A stretch of 64,000 nt of DNA from Luzula sylvatica (taxonomy: Eukaryota > Streptophyta > Magnoliopsida > Poales > Juncaceae): the NCBI GenBank assembly GCA_946800325.1, contig OX326960.1:55946855-56010854 (forward strand). The letters run 5' to 3'. A model generated the notes under the pieces. That model worked only from the letters and a program-made list of their open reading frames with translations, was not told the DNA's origin and did no database searches. Each line of letters opens with the position of its first letter. Position 1 is the stretch's first letter. Both the position numbers and the translations under genes were made by a program. Below, piece after piece: positions 33,800 through 45,500 of this stretch.

Positions 33800-36287
33800 T
33801 CAGGATCTACACATACAGGGAGTAAGAGGATTCTCCCAAATGTCATAATTAGGGAAAGTTGCCTCAGGCAAACCGGTTCGAGTCTGGTGCGTAACCACCA
33901 CATCCTCAACAAAAGAAGCCCAGCCCATATAGGGATCCCCAAATGATTTTGACATAAGGCCCTTATCAGGCTTGATCGATTTCAATCTGTGGCCCATATA
34001 TCTTCTCGCACCTATTATAAGCTTCGCAAAATTACCGCCATGTGTCATCACGAAAACGTCTGATTTCAAACAGACTAAGAAATCCAACGCTGCTAAACTC
34101 GTCACGTGTTTTCTGAAATGGTCGATTTCTTCCTTACTTGCCAACTCCTCTTTCGTCACCTAAATATTTAATTTCTTTTTTTGTGTTAGTAGAGAAATTT
34201 TATTTTTTTGATAGATTTTTGTACTGACGAGATTGGGGAACATGTTTCTGAGAGGAGCCAATCGGTTCTTGCCACCATAGACTTGGCCTGAAGCGACATA
34301 TATTTGGGTTTCTTTTGGGTACCCCATTGCGCGCAATATAACTGCCACCTCAGCAGGCTCAAGAGGGCATCGGCCTTCTTTTCTCTTTTGTAGTGCTACT
34401 TGCCAAAGATGAGATCCATTCTGTAGACAAAAATAAAACAATATTATATTATTATTATTAAACAAAATCACTAATATCATATTAATAACCTTATAACGCC
34501 TTGGCCATTCTTTTTGTCGGTACGCAGCCATCATTGCCTTTTCTTCTCTCGTACCAACAAAATCGCAGAAAGATAGACCCACCATCCCCTTTTCAAATCT
34601 CAAATGAAGTGCCCTTTTCACCAAAAATATACAAAAATATATTATATATAATAATCTTAGTCTTAATTTCATAGCTAAACTAAAATAAAAAACTTACATG
34701 TATGGATTCGAACCGCCAGTACGATTCCTCATTCTGGCAGCAAGTTTATCGGCCATATCATCAATTTCAGGTAGAAATTTCAAAGCATGATAATTCACTC
34801 TGCATCTTAGCCTGTTTATCTCGGTCGGTACATTGTCATACCTGAATAATTTTTTTTATTAAAATAATACAATGATTTAACTAATGTAAATATTAAAATA
34901 GTGATTAATTAATTAATTAATTTATTTACTTACCCTAATCTATCAACGAATGGTTTAATTGACATTATCTCCTTCTCCTTAATTCTGGGTAGTACGTTAT
35001 CTATGTAGAACTGAGCTGACGCGTATTTTGGTATATTTTTTACTGTACGTCTGAATAATATTATATATTATATATAATTATAAAGTCAAATTATACTATT
35101 ATTATAAAAATATGAAATGTTTGGTAGAATACTTTATGCTCGTGAAGAGTTCTGTTTTTTCGGTGAACCAATCTGGAATGTCCTTAACTATTCTCACATC
35201 GTCCTTCAAGTAGTCGATGAAATGATCTACATCAAATATATCTTCAAATTTCCTACACAGATATATTTCATGTAATTCTTGTTAAATAATCCTATTGAAA
35301 AGTAAATTTGGAATCTAAAAAATAATAATTCTCATACGTTTGATCCTTCCAGATTTGGTCCGGCTTTAGAACCGGCAAAATGAGAGTTGCATTCATTATT
35401 TTGGCCACGGCCACAGCATTACAGATCTAAATGTACCAGATTTATTTTCAAAATTTCACATATGTTTATTTTGCCAATAAAAAAAATAATGATTTGAATC
35501 AAAAATTAATTTCAAGGTCATAGTGGACTTACAGCTATTCTCTGCTGGTTCAAACCACCCTCCGCATGAACGAATATATAACCAGAGGTATCGTTCTCAG
35601 AAGGCACATCTTCACAGAGAAAACAAAAAATAAAGTTTGAACTTTTAAGGGTTTTATAAGCAATAGAAAGATAATTTATTAATTCACATAATTGGATCTT
35701 TATGAAATTGAATAATGAAGATAAGCTTGCCTGAGATCTCATTGGGACGGCGTTCAGCACAAGGTTTCCATGATGTAGTCGCAGCATGGGGATTCTCCCA
35801 TAGAGATGGAGGCTCTCTTACAGGTGGACAATGCAGCGTAATTCCATCCTTTTTGCATAAATAAGGTGAATTCTGCAAAATCAACAGCAGTTCTGAACTT
35901 AAAGTTGCTAATTCGTAAGAATTTTCATGAAGTTTGAAGAAGAGGAGATTCAACACAAAGATCACTCACCAGGTGGCTCAAGATGGAAGGAACAAAGAGA
36001 AGCAGGAGAAGGAAGGCGAAGGAGAGAAAAGCAAACAAGATCCGATAAGACAACGATGCCGAGGCTGATCTAGGATCCTCCAATGAAATGAGAGATCGGA
36101 GAGGAAGCGGAAGACTAAGAAGAAACGCAGAGGTGGCACGGTGCGGATCCTTATCTCGATCTCGATCGTGATTAGAGACCGCGGTTGGGGAGGAGAGGAA
36201 GGGCGTATCAGCAGTGGGAGAGGACTGCTTCACCGGAGACGAGCCTGATGCGCTTCGGCTACGCTCGGAGTGCCTCAGCTCCGCCAT
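33800..36287 (-). CDS. Plant GDP-fucose O-fucosyltransferase-family protein
   Basis: Ten exons on the - strand join to 560 aa: 35970-36287, 35731-35872, 35533-35609, 35338-35426, 35133-35252, 34934-35050, 34698-34841, 34490-34613, 34229-34420 and 33800-34159. These are Golgi type II membrane proteins with a GT65-like fold, and acceptors are mostly unknown. There is a cytosolic Ser/Arg-rich tail (residues 1-75), one membrane helix (about 83-103), then the catalytic domain: HAEGGLNQQRIAICNAVAVA, HLRFEKGMVGLSFCDFVGT, QIYVASGQVYGG, DVFVMTHGGNFAKLIIG and GHRLKSIKPDKGLMS. It ends with the conserved NPLTPCMCRS. Intron 2 starts GC (donor just below 35731, AG|GCAAG) and the frame is kept. The start at 36287 gives the usual short cytosolic tail; an upstream in-frame ATG at 36392 is less likely. 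Confidence 0.93.
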
Positions 36288-36993
36288 TGCATTCAGTGTG
36301 TGTACCGACTGTAGTGTGTCGCTCCGTCTGCATAACAGTGGATTTTGTGTACTATAACCCGAGATTTGGATTCTGCAAATTCTGGATTTCATTTAATTCA
36401 GTATTTGACATCCCGGTTATGCACAACCAAAGATTTAATTATCAGAACAAACTAAGAAAAGAGAAATATCACAAATTTGGTTTTCTACAAGTTATCATAG
36501 ACTAGGAAAATGAAAATCTCATTGCCCGGATTTGCTCGAATTGCTTGCTTTATTTTGTTAGTAGGATCTCTACTTATATGCAATGTTACAAAAATCACTC
36601 GGCGCTCGCTAGTCGGCAGACGACCATCAAGCGCCAAGGATGATTAATCGGGAATCTCGGCGGATCTCGACGGATTTTTATTTTTTATATTTAATACCTA
36701 AATTAATTAAACAAAATTACAAATCACAGCTTTTTTAATAAGTTTTGAATAATTTAAGTAACAAAATACGCTACGCCACTAAACTAACATAAACTCAAAT
36801 AATAATTTAAATAACATACATGATATCTGAATGACGTAATAAAATTTCAAATAACATAACATTATCATGAAAAGAAAGAAAGGAGAAAAAAAATGAGCAA
36901 GAATGTTTTTGTTTCACGCCTGTCCCCTGTTGCGAGAAACGAGATAGGAAAATAAATAATTTTCCTTTCAAAAAGAGAAAAAAAGGAATGAAA

Positions 36994-36995
<2 letters not shown>

Positions 36996-37046
<51 letters not shown>

Positions 37047-37550
37047 CAATGGCCAACACTCTTGTTTGGCCAACGTCGGCCAACAACACTTATTACACTA
37101 AATCTAAATATTATAATCGAATCTTAACCGTATAGATATGATGTAGAATAAATTTTATACAATTTCGATTTTTGTATCTAACAAAATCGATAACATATTT
37201 TCACAACCGTCCATTTCGGTAAATTTATAGATTTTCATGAAGGAAAACTCGAAACTTAGTAAAAATTCATCTTGAGCCTATCCATATGATTTAAAATACA
37301 TCCAAACCAAAAAAATCGAATTTCAAAATTTATTTAATGATGATTCATGTTGTAACTATTTCCTACCGTTCAATTTTTTAAAATATTATGATAAGTATGA
37401 TAGAAGTTTTTATTTTTCATGAAATTGAATCTACAACATTCTCAAATGATATAAATCATATCTATACGGTTAAAATTCGATTATAATATTTAGATTTAGT
37501 GAAATAAGTGTTGTTGGCCGACGTTGGCCAAACAAGAGTGTTGGTCATTG

Positions 37551-37596
<46 letters not shown>
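36996..37596. mobile_element. Inverted-repeat element inside (TA)n microsatellite
   Basis: Arms of about 100 bp (37041-37140 and, inverted, 37450-37556) both read TGATCAATGRCCAACACTC, then TTGTTTGGCCAACGTCGG and ACACTTATT. They are nearly identical. Each arm runs out into a pure (TA)n tract (36996-37043 and 37554-37596). The element is about 515 bp between the tracts with no coding capacity. The pattern suits a TA-targeting MITE that entered, or created, a TA run. Confidence 0.75.
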
Positions 37597-37601
<5 letters not shown>

Positions 37602-37630
37602 AAAAATCTGAAAAAATTTAGTCCAAATTT

Positions 37631-37779
37631 ATTTTTTTGAATAGTATCCGACAAGCGATCTCTTTCTTTATTGACGCCTAATGTTTTTGATGTCAATGGG
37701 GATCGAACCCACAACCTCTCACAACATATGATTTTTTGTGCTTCACACTCAACCAACTAGGCTATTGACCCATTGGCAA
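37631..37779 (-). mobile_element. tRNA-type SINE copy
   Basis: The - strand copy has B-box-like GGTTCGATCCCC and A-box-like TAGCCTAGTTGGTTGAG, the best-preserved Pol III boxes of the family in this window. It is nested in the hAT-type element 36581-37926. Target duplication unclear. Confidence 0.7.
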
Positions 37780-38574
37780 TTCAAAAAAAAAGAAGAACAC
37801 TTGTAAAAATCGGCTCGGCGGTGGCTTGGCGGAAATCCGCCAAGCACAAAATGCAAATAGGTTATCTCGACGGCAGACCATCGAGGAGCGATTAATCGGC
37901 CGCTAAGACCGATTTCTGGAACACTGCTTATATGAGATTATATGAGGTAGTTTTTCTTTTGTGCCGGATAAACTTTTGGGGTATAAATTTTTGTTGTATT
38001 TTTTTTTAAAAGAAATGTTGTTTGTTAACGGTTCAATTTTTGAAAAATTGTTCTGTATTTTTTACGTCACGATATTTTGTGTATCTTTGAATAATTAAAA
38101 AATAAATTTATTTCTTGAAAATTTTCATAATTAAAAAATGTTTTGGTTGATAAATAAATCAAAAACTCTCGTCTCTTATTTAGGTAGAGATGTTTTGACT
38201 TGTTAGAGATGCTAATTTTCATATATTTCAAGAATTATTTTATACGCTTCAAATTATATCATCCGAAATAGTTCTCGCAATTGTGCACGCTACTCGCTAT
38301 TGCTACGAAAAATGATCATCACGCTACGGACCGCTACACGTTATTTACAACATTGATGAAAATCGAGTAATAGGAAAGAAATCAATTGTGAATAAATGTT
38401 AAAATTGCACGATTTAGATAGTATTTTATAAAAATAGTGTTGAAGTTACAAGTATGTATTTATCAGTTTATCGATGTTTTTATTTTCGCTTATGAGGGGC
38501 AACATTTTTAATATTTTTCATAAACAAGTAATATAATCGGACTGGGGCACCCAAAATATCGGGGCCGACGCTGT

Positions 38575-38845
38575 TAATAACTACTCGGAGAACTGTACGG
38601 TTAATAATAATCTGTGCACATTAATAACAATTGATGTATTTTTTTTTTTATTAATTATTGATGTATTTTTTGTTAATTAAATAGTGACCATTTTCTTAAT
38701 ATTATTGGGTCAAATTATTTTTAGTGAATCAATTTGTGACCACTTAATAAAATAGTAACTACTTAATTAATATTTAGTGAATCCAATTATTAGGAGCCTA
38801 CGTGGCTCACTCTCATGCCACCATTTTTGTTAACTTTATACGTAA
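38575..38845. repeat. Segmental direct repeat, copy 1
   Basis: This AT-rich segment, from about GTACGGTTAATAATAAT to CCATTTTTGTTAAC, recurs in the same order and orientation at 39592-39803, with small indels. It ends exactly where the Helitron-like terminus begins (38846). Confidence 0.65.
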
Positions 38846-38876
38846 CTAGCTTCTTTCCCGCGCGATTGCGCGGGAA
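38846..38876 (-). mobile_element. Helitron-like 3' terminus
   Basis: Read on the - strand, a perfect 9-bp stem (TTCCCGCGC / GCGCGGGAA, loop AATC) is followed after five bases by CTAG and a flanking T. This is the CTRR-T layout of Helitron 3' ends. The body would extend to higher coordinates. I could not place a 5' TC end, and no Rep/helicase coding sequence is visible. Confidence 0.45.
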
Positions 38877-39591
38877 TTTTTTAGTGTGGGGTTATTTTAG
38901 TTTTATAAATTTTATTTGTTATAATTTTTTTTTGTAATAGTTCATTTTTGTGATAGTTCATTATTTGTGCAATTGCACGGGTTTGCTTCACTTTTATGAT
39001 TGTGTTATATTTGTAATCGTTCAATATTTATTCACAAAGAAATCATACTTTGTGATTTGTGTGTTCAATATTTGTAATAGTTATATGCGAGCTCGTTTCC
39101 GTTCGTTAGCTAAATAGTTTATTATTTATGATTGTGTTATATTTGTAATAGTTCATTAGTTGAATAGCTCGTGAAATATTTGTAATCGTTTATGTCGAAA
39201 AATTGTCATCCATTATGATGACATTAGCACTCTTCTTAGGAACATGAAAACAACAAATACAATAAATTCACTTGAACATTTTCAGTTATGCCCCTATAAT
39301 TTGTAAAATTATCAAATATACCCTACTATTTTTAAAATTATCAGAAATAATCCTATAATTTCTGAAAATGAGCTCATTCAAATTGCACAATATTAACATA
39401 CACCGGTCCACATGGACTATACAATATTAACATACACGGTCCACGTAAACTGAGCTCATTCAAATATGAACCGTCCGATCTTCATTAAAATTGATCGAAG
39501 GACTTGAGATATGTCTGACGTGGCCTTTTGTTGCAACTTGAATTTCCCTAACTTTATACATATTAATTAATATACAATAATTCTTTGGAGA

Positions 39592-39803
39592 AATGTACGG
39601 TTAATAATAATTAGTACATATTAATAATTATTCATGTTATTTTTTTGATTAATTATTAATGTATTTTTTGTTAATTTTATTGGGTCAATTTTTTAGTGGA
39701 TCAATGAGTGACCAGTTAATCAAATAGTAACTTAATTAATATTTAGTAAGTGTAATTATTGGGATCGTTCTCATGCCATCATTTTTGTTAACTTATACAT
39801 AAG
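39592..39803. repeat. Segmental direct repeat, copy 2
   Basis: This is the second copy of the 38575-38845 segment (GTACGGTTAATAATAATTAG to CATTTTTGTTAACTTATACA), about 1 kb downstream in the same orientation. Confidence 0.65.
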
Positions 39804-39885
39804 ATACAATAGGATAAAAAATCTTCTCCGTTTATTCGTTTTAAACCTACGATCATTTATCAAGTAGGTGTTTGGGTATTGTAAC

Positions 39886-40523
39886 TAGGGGTGTCAACGG
39901 TTCGGATCCGGTTCGGATTGTGGTCATACCAGATCCATATCCATATTTTTTTCGGATACGGATCCGGATACGGAATTACCCGGATCCGGATACGGTTCGG
40001 ATAATAAACGGATACGGATACGGTCCGGATATTGTCGGATACGGATACGGATACGGTTCTCTTTCGGATATTAAAACTGATACTATGTTATCATAACATG
40101 AATTATTTTTTAGCTATAAATATATATAATTTGTGACATGAACGATAAACTTGATTACATTTAAACGTAATTTTACGATTGTGAGTTTATATAACTCACA
40201 AATCATTATTTTGTATATGATTTTTCAACTAATATCAAATATAATACATAAAAATAATATATAATATACGTATTCGGATCCGGTTCCGGATACTCGAATC
40301 CGGTTCCGAGTATCCGGATCCTAAAAATATCCGGATCCGGATCCGGAACACGGATCCGGTTCCCGCACCAAAATCGAATATCGAATCCGGTTCCGGATAC
40401 TAAAATTAGTAACCAGATCCATATCCGGATCCACTCGGATCCGGATATTTTTTTCGAATCCGGATATTTCTTCGGATACGGTTCGGGTCGGTTCGGGCAG
40501 TATCCACACCATTGACATCCCTA
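39886..40523. mobile_element. hAT-type MITE rich in CGGATCCGG, 638 bp
   Basis: The termini are TAGGGGTGTCAACGG (39886) and, inverted, TAGGGATGTCAATGG (40523). The exact 8-bp duplication ATTGTAAC flanks them (39878-39885 and 40524-40531). Both arms are packed with GGATCCGG and GGATACGG words, giving strong self-pairing, and the AT-rich middle has no coding capacity. An eroded relative lies at 54920-55300, and further relatives at 28500-29027 and 30526-30775. Confidence 0.9.
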
Positions 40524-40714
40524 ATTGTAACTCATGCCCCTTACAGGGATGTAACATTTATTCGTTTAAAATCTATGATCATTTATCAGGTAGGGGTTAG
40601 GGTATTGTCACTCATGGCCCTTATAGGGATGTAAACATTTTATTATTAAACGTAGGACACGAACTTGGTTCATTAGTTTTCAAAAAGAAAAAAGAATAAA
40701 TTTGATGATATTAT

Positions 40715-40848
40715 CATATTTGAGTTTTCAAAAGATTCGATGGTTTTTCATGCATTAATGTTAATACGACTTGAATTTACAATCTCTCCCAACATATGAT
40801 TTTTTGTATCTCACGCTCACACAACTGTGTTATGAATTTATTGACAAA
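40715..40848 (-). mobile_element. tRNA-type SINE copy (degraded)
   Basis: Family words are TTACAATCTCTCCCAACATA, ATGATTTTTTGT and CACAACTGTGTTATG. Read on the - strand it follows the same order as the SINE at 32052-32186. Both Pol III boxes are eroded. Confidence 0.55.
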
Positions 40849-40855
40849 AAACGAG

Positions 40856-40982
40856 TAAATGGAGAATGCTCGATGATCTTTCATTCATTGATGTAAATAA
40901 GACTTGAAGCATCAACCTCTCATAACTTATGATTGTTTATGTTTTACAGTTAACCAACTAGTTTATGGATTCATTGACTATA
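40856..40982 (-). mobile_element. tRNA-type SINE copy adjacent to the previous one
   Basis: A second eroded copy follows head-to-tail within about 10 bp (words AAATGGAGAATGCTCG, CATTGATGTAAATAAGAC, TTAACCAACTAGTTTATGG). The pair is either a dimer or two independent insertions. Confidence 0.55.
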
Positions 40983-41238
40983 TTTTATAATTTAGAGTTT
41001 TCATAATTATAACTTTTATAATTTAGTAAACGTTGCAATACTTTAATTAATATAATTTAGATGTCTAAATCTTTGAAGGATGTCTTGCAAGTGTTAATGC
41101 TTTTTTTTTTAAAATTTTTTTTTACTAAATTTATATATTTATAATTAGACATGGTACATTGGTTATATCCAGTTAAAAATAGAATGAGTTGTCTACATAT
41201 GTTCAATGTGTGTTTAATGGTCTTTTCATTTGTTTAAA

Positions 41239-41393
41239 TCTGTATCATGTATTAGACAATGGTTGTAATCATATATGCTATGCAAAATTTGGTGAAATCA
41301 TTTCGTGCTTTCGTTATGAATTTAATTATTTAATTAACATGGACACGTGTAAGCAGAGTATTCATTTGGAATAGCTTAAAAGGAAGAAGAATG
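41239..41393. repeat. Direct duplication, copy A
   Basis: This roughly 150-bp segment (from TGTATCATGTATTAGACAAT to CTTAAAAGGAAGAAGAATGA) recurs at 42239-42387 with a few changes and small indels. The broken MATH-domain gene lies between the copies. Confidence 0.8.
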
Positions 41394-41529
41394 ACATAAT
41401 AAATATATCATTCAAATATCATACAAGATACAAGCCAAATAAATATTTGCTAATTTTCTAAAATTAAATCATTAAAAGCGATATTCATTTTTTAAATAAA
41501 ATTTATTTTGAAAATCCTTTAACAATCAT

Positions 41530-42010
41530 CAACGCTGATATCGCAAAAAACTTGTACATAGCCATTTGTCACAGAGAAATTCTTCATGGTCTCCCAGGTT
41601 ATAATGTTATCGTGTCCCCAACTATACCTTCCCGACCGTCCTCCAAATTTTCGATTCTTTTTATCTATCTTAAATTGTGTTTCCTCCTTCTCCAGATAAC
41701 TTATACTGAATGAGACTTTTAGAGGCTCTCGCGATCACCTAGAAGCTGAAGAAAGGGAACAATATAGCCTCCTTGATCATCCCTATCAACGTAGAAATAA
41801 ATTGTCCATTCATAACCCCCTAATTTTAAATTTAGGCATTTTGATATATGCGCAAACCATTGCGTCGTGAAATTCGGAATACCTGATTTTGAATTGATGT
41901 ACAATCCCATCCTGAGCACCACTTAAGGAGGCCATTCTTGATAGATGAGACTGAGCAGGGAGAAGTGTTAATTTTAGAGAATTAAGGATCAGTAAACAAA
42001 TTCTAGACAA
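41530..42010 (-). pseudogene. Broken MATH (TRAF-like)-domain gene, BPM-like
   Basis: Three - strand frames together resemble one MATH domain of the kind fused to BTB in plant BPM proteins. The segments are HQFKIRYSEFHD (near 41890), then GGYEWTIYFYVDRDDQGGYI (41750-41830), then VSFSISYLEKEE, RYSWGHDNIITWE and NGYVQVFCDIS (41530-41720). The frame breaks at GAGAGCCTCTAA near 41720 and again near 41830. There is no BTB part. It appears to be a decayed fragment lying between two direct repeats. Confidence 0.5.
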
Positions 42011-42238
42011 TCAATTTACAACCAACTGTTTCAATCTACATCGTTGATTTTTAACATTCGTAGGCAATCTCGGTTATTGATGAAATAATTAACTAAGTTT
42101 GCCTAACAATTCAATCCATTTATTATTTGGGTATATTTTTCTCATGACTTAATTGATTACTTATGGTTATTTGGTAATTTCACGCTCTTTCAGCATTCAA
42201 CCGCATTCAGTTAACAATGCAAGATTCGATCTTAAATA

Positions 42239-42387
42239 TGTATCATGTATTAGGCAATGGTTGTAATCATATATGCTATGCAAAATTTGGTGAAATTGTT
42301 TCGTGCTTTCGTTATGAATTTAACCTGAACACGTGTAACGTGTTAGCACAGTATTCATTTCGAGTAGCTTAAAAGGAAGAAGAATGA
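42239..42387. repeat. Direct duplication, copy B
   Basis: This is the partner of 41239-41393, about 1 kb downstream in the same orientation, and ends about 200 bp before the myosin pseudogene start. Confidence 0.8.
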
Positions 42388-42587
42388 GTTGTATTAGCAG
42401 GATAATTAGTGAAGTTTTGGTTAGTTAATGTGAGGTTTAGATTCATTGGCTATTAATTAGGAAGTTATAGGTTAGTTAACCACTCGACTTTGTTATCTTT
42501 TTGTACTATACATAGCAATTCTTTGTAACCGGTTCAAATTAGGAAAAATACGCAATTCCAAATCTCTCTCTCGCTTAAAATTCAACA

Positions 42588-45500
42588 ATGGGAACTCCGG
42601 TGAATATAATCGTAGGATCTCACGTGTGGCTCGAAGACAAAGAACTAGCCTGGCTAGATGGCAAAGTCAATAAGATCACCGGCCAAGATGCCGAGGTTCA
42701 AACCTCCAGTGGCAAAACGGTAATTTCACATTCTTTCGGCATACAATTATCGATAATTATAACATATTTGTTTGCAATATGATTTTTTGGGTTAATTTAT
42801 TAGGTCAGGTTAATATGGCGAAGTTATATCCAAAAGATATGGAAGCGCCAGCTGGCGGTGTCGACGACATGACGAAACTTTCGTACTTGCACGAACTTGG
42901 CGTACTCCAAATTTGGCTACGAGATACGAGCTGATTGAAATTTACGTAAATACCATTTTCTCTCATCTACTAAAATTTACAAAATTCGAAACAAAAAAAT
43001 TACGACATTTTTGTCTGTGTAACAGACATATACAGGAAATATTCTGATTGCGGTGAATCCGTTTCAAAAGCTCCCAAATATATACTCGTCGAAAATGATG
43101 GAACAATATAAAGGCACCCAATTTGACGAACTTATTCCCCATGTCTTTGCCGTCGCAGACGTTGCCTACAGGTATTTACCCTTCTAAAAATAAAAAATAA
43201 AATATCATATTTATCCTTGGAAAATCTAAAAGATCACATTTACCCTTGGTAAACAGGGCAATGATCAATGAGGGGAAAAGTAAATCGATTTTGGTGAGTG
43301 GAGAGAGCGGTGCTAGCAAAACAGAAACCACAAAAATGCTCATGCGACATTTGGCGTATCTTGGAGGACGTGCCACGAAAACTGAAGGCCGTACTGTCGA
43401 ACAGCAAGTCTTAGAAGTAAATATTATTTTTGTAAATTCGGAAGTAATACTCTCAAATAAATTTGTTCATTTTTTTAATTGCAGTCTAATCCGGTTTTGG
43501 AAGCATTTGGTAACGCAAAAATAGTCCGTAACAACAATTCAAGGTAAAAAATATGAATTAAATTATTGCGTTAACGAAAAATTATTTATTATTATTATTT
43601 TATTTTTATTTTTGGTTTTTAGTCGATTTGGGAAATTTGTGGAGATATAATTCGATAATCACGGAAGAATATCAGGAGCAGCAATAAGAACATATCTTCT
43701 AGAAATTTCTCGAGTTTGCCAAATTTCGGACCCTAAAAGAAATTATCATTGTTTTTACCTTCTCTGTGCAGCACCTCAAGAAGTAAATAAATAAAAAAAA
43801 TCCTTTTTTGATATAATATAATTACATTTATACCTTCGTAAAAAAATTGATACATTTTTCTCGAATTTTTCGATAGGAGGTTCAAAAATATAAACTAGGA
43901 GATCCAAAATCATTTCATTATTTAAACCAATCGAAATGCTTTGATTTGGGTGGGGTGAACGAAGCTCACGAATATCTCGCTACGAGACAAGCCATGGATG
44001 TTATTGGAATTAGCGCTCAAGATCAGGTATTCAAAATAATAAATATAAATCAAATAAATTTTAATTTTATAACTATTTTTTTTTTAGGATGCAATATTCA
44101 GAGTGGTGGCATCGATTCTTCATCTTGGAAACATTGATTTCACGAAGGGTCCAGAAGTCGATTCATCTATACTTAAAGACGAAAAATCTAAATTCCATCT
44201 TAACACAGCTGCAGAATTTCTAAGATAAGCTTAATTAAATTTAATTAACTAATCTTGTGTGTGGAAACAAATTCGAATTGAATCCGATAATGATACGTGC
44301 AAATTCTTGTATAGAAAAGTGATTATTTAACATGTAAATGAATGGACTCGAATTATCAAAAAAATCACTTGTCTATTGTTGAATTCAATGTTCAATTCAA
44401 TTTGGATTCTAGAAATAAATTCACCCTAGGAGTCCTATTTTATTTATTAAAATAATTAATTTAATCTAAAAAAGTATTTATACTTTTGAAGGGTTGATTG
44501 TGTCAGACTAGAAGACCGTTACTTAAACGAGTAATGATCACACCTGAAGAAATCATTAAACAAAGTCTCGATCCACTTGCCGCGACTGTGAGTCGAGATG
44601 GATTAGCCAAAACGATTTACTCACGTTTATTCGACTGGTAAACCAAATCAAATAAATTAAATGTAAATAATAAGTATTTACTTTATATTAATAATCATTG
44701 CACGTTGGTACATAAGATTAACAAGTCGATAGGGCAAGACACAACCTCAAAATCTCTAATTGGAGTTCTTGATATATACGGATTTGAAAGCTTCAAAACA
44801 AATAGTTTCGAGCAATTTTGCATCAATTACACGAATGAAAAACTTCAACAACATTTTAATCAACATGTTTTCAAAATGGAACAAGAAGAATACACCAAAG
44901 AACAAATCGATTGGAGCTACATTGAATTTGTCGATAATCAAGATGTTCTGGACCTCATCGAAAAGGTACTTAATATTACAAAAGCCTAAACCCCAGAAAA
45001 ATTCTTATATATGGTTCTTTGTTTTGTAGAAACCTTGTGGTATAGTGGCTCTCCTCGACGAAGCATGGTAAGTTGGTAACATAGTATTTTATTTCTAATT
45101 TAATAAATAATAATAATATAATAAAATCAGTATACTATTTTTACTTCTGTAGTATGTTTCCAAAAGCAACACACGAGACATTCTCGCAAAAACTGTACCA
45201 AACGTTCAAAGTGCACAAAAGATTTATGAAGCCCAAGTTATCCCGTACCGATTTTACGATTTGTCATTACGCCGGAGACGTTATGTACCAGTCAGACCAA
45301 TTCTTGGACAAGAACAATGATTATGTCATACCAGAACATCAGGATTTATTGGGCGCTTCCAAATGTACTTTCGTTGGGGGCCTCTTCCCTCCTCCTCCTG
45401 AAGAAACCTCGAAATCCTCGAAATTCTCCTCTATTGGATCCAGATTCAAGGTAGGGCTATATATGATATTGTGATGTTTAATTTTAAGAGGGGTATATAT

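Larger units (their letters stand above)
36581..37926. mobile_element. hAT-type non-autonomous element with nested insertions, 1346 bp
   Basis: The termini are CAATGTTACAAAAATC (36581) and, inverted, CAGTGTTCCAGAAATC (37926). They are flanked by the exact 8-bp duplication CTTATATG (36573-36580 and 37927-37934), diagnostic of hAT transposition. Subterminal GGCGCTCGCTAGTCGG-like and CGGCGG motifs occur in both arms. No transposase is present. Inside are a (TA)n-flanked inverted-repeat element and a SINE, so it is the oldest of the three insertions. Confidence 0.85.

Noticed and set aside
36807..37756. Ile/Tyr-rich open frames near the (TA)n tracts
   Set aside because: They come from the TA repeats and the inverted-repeat element.
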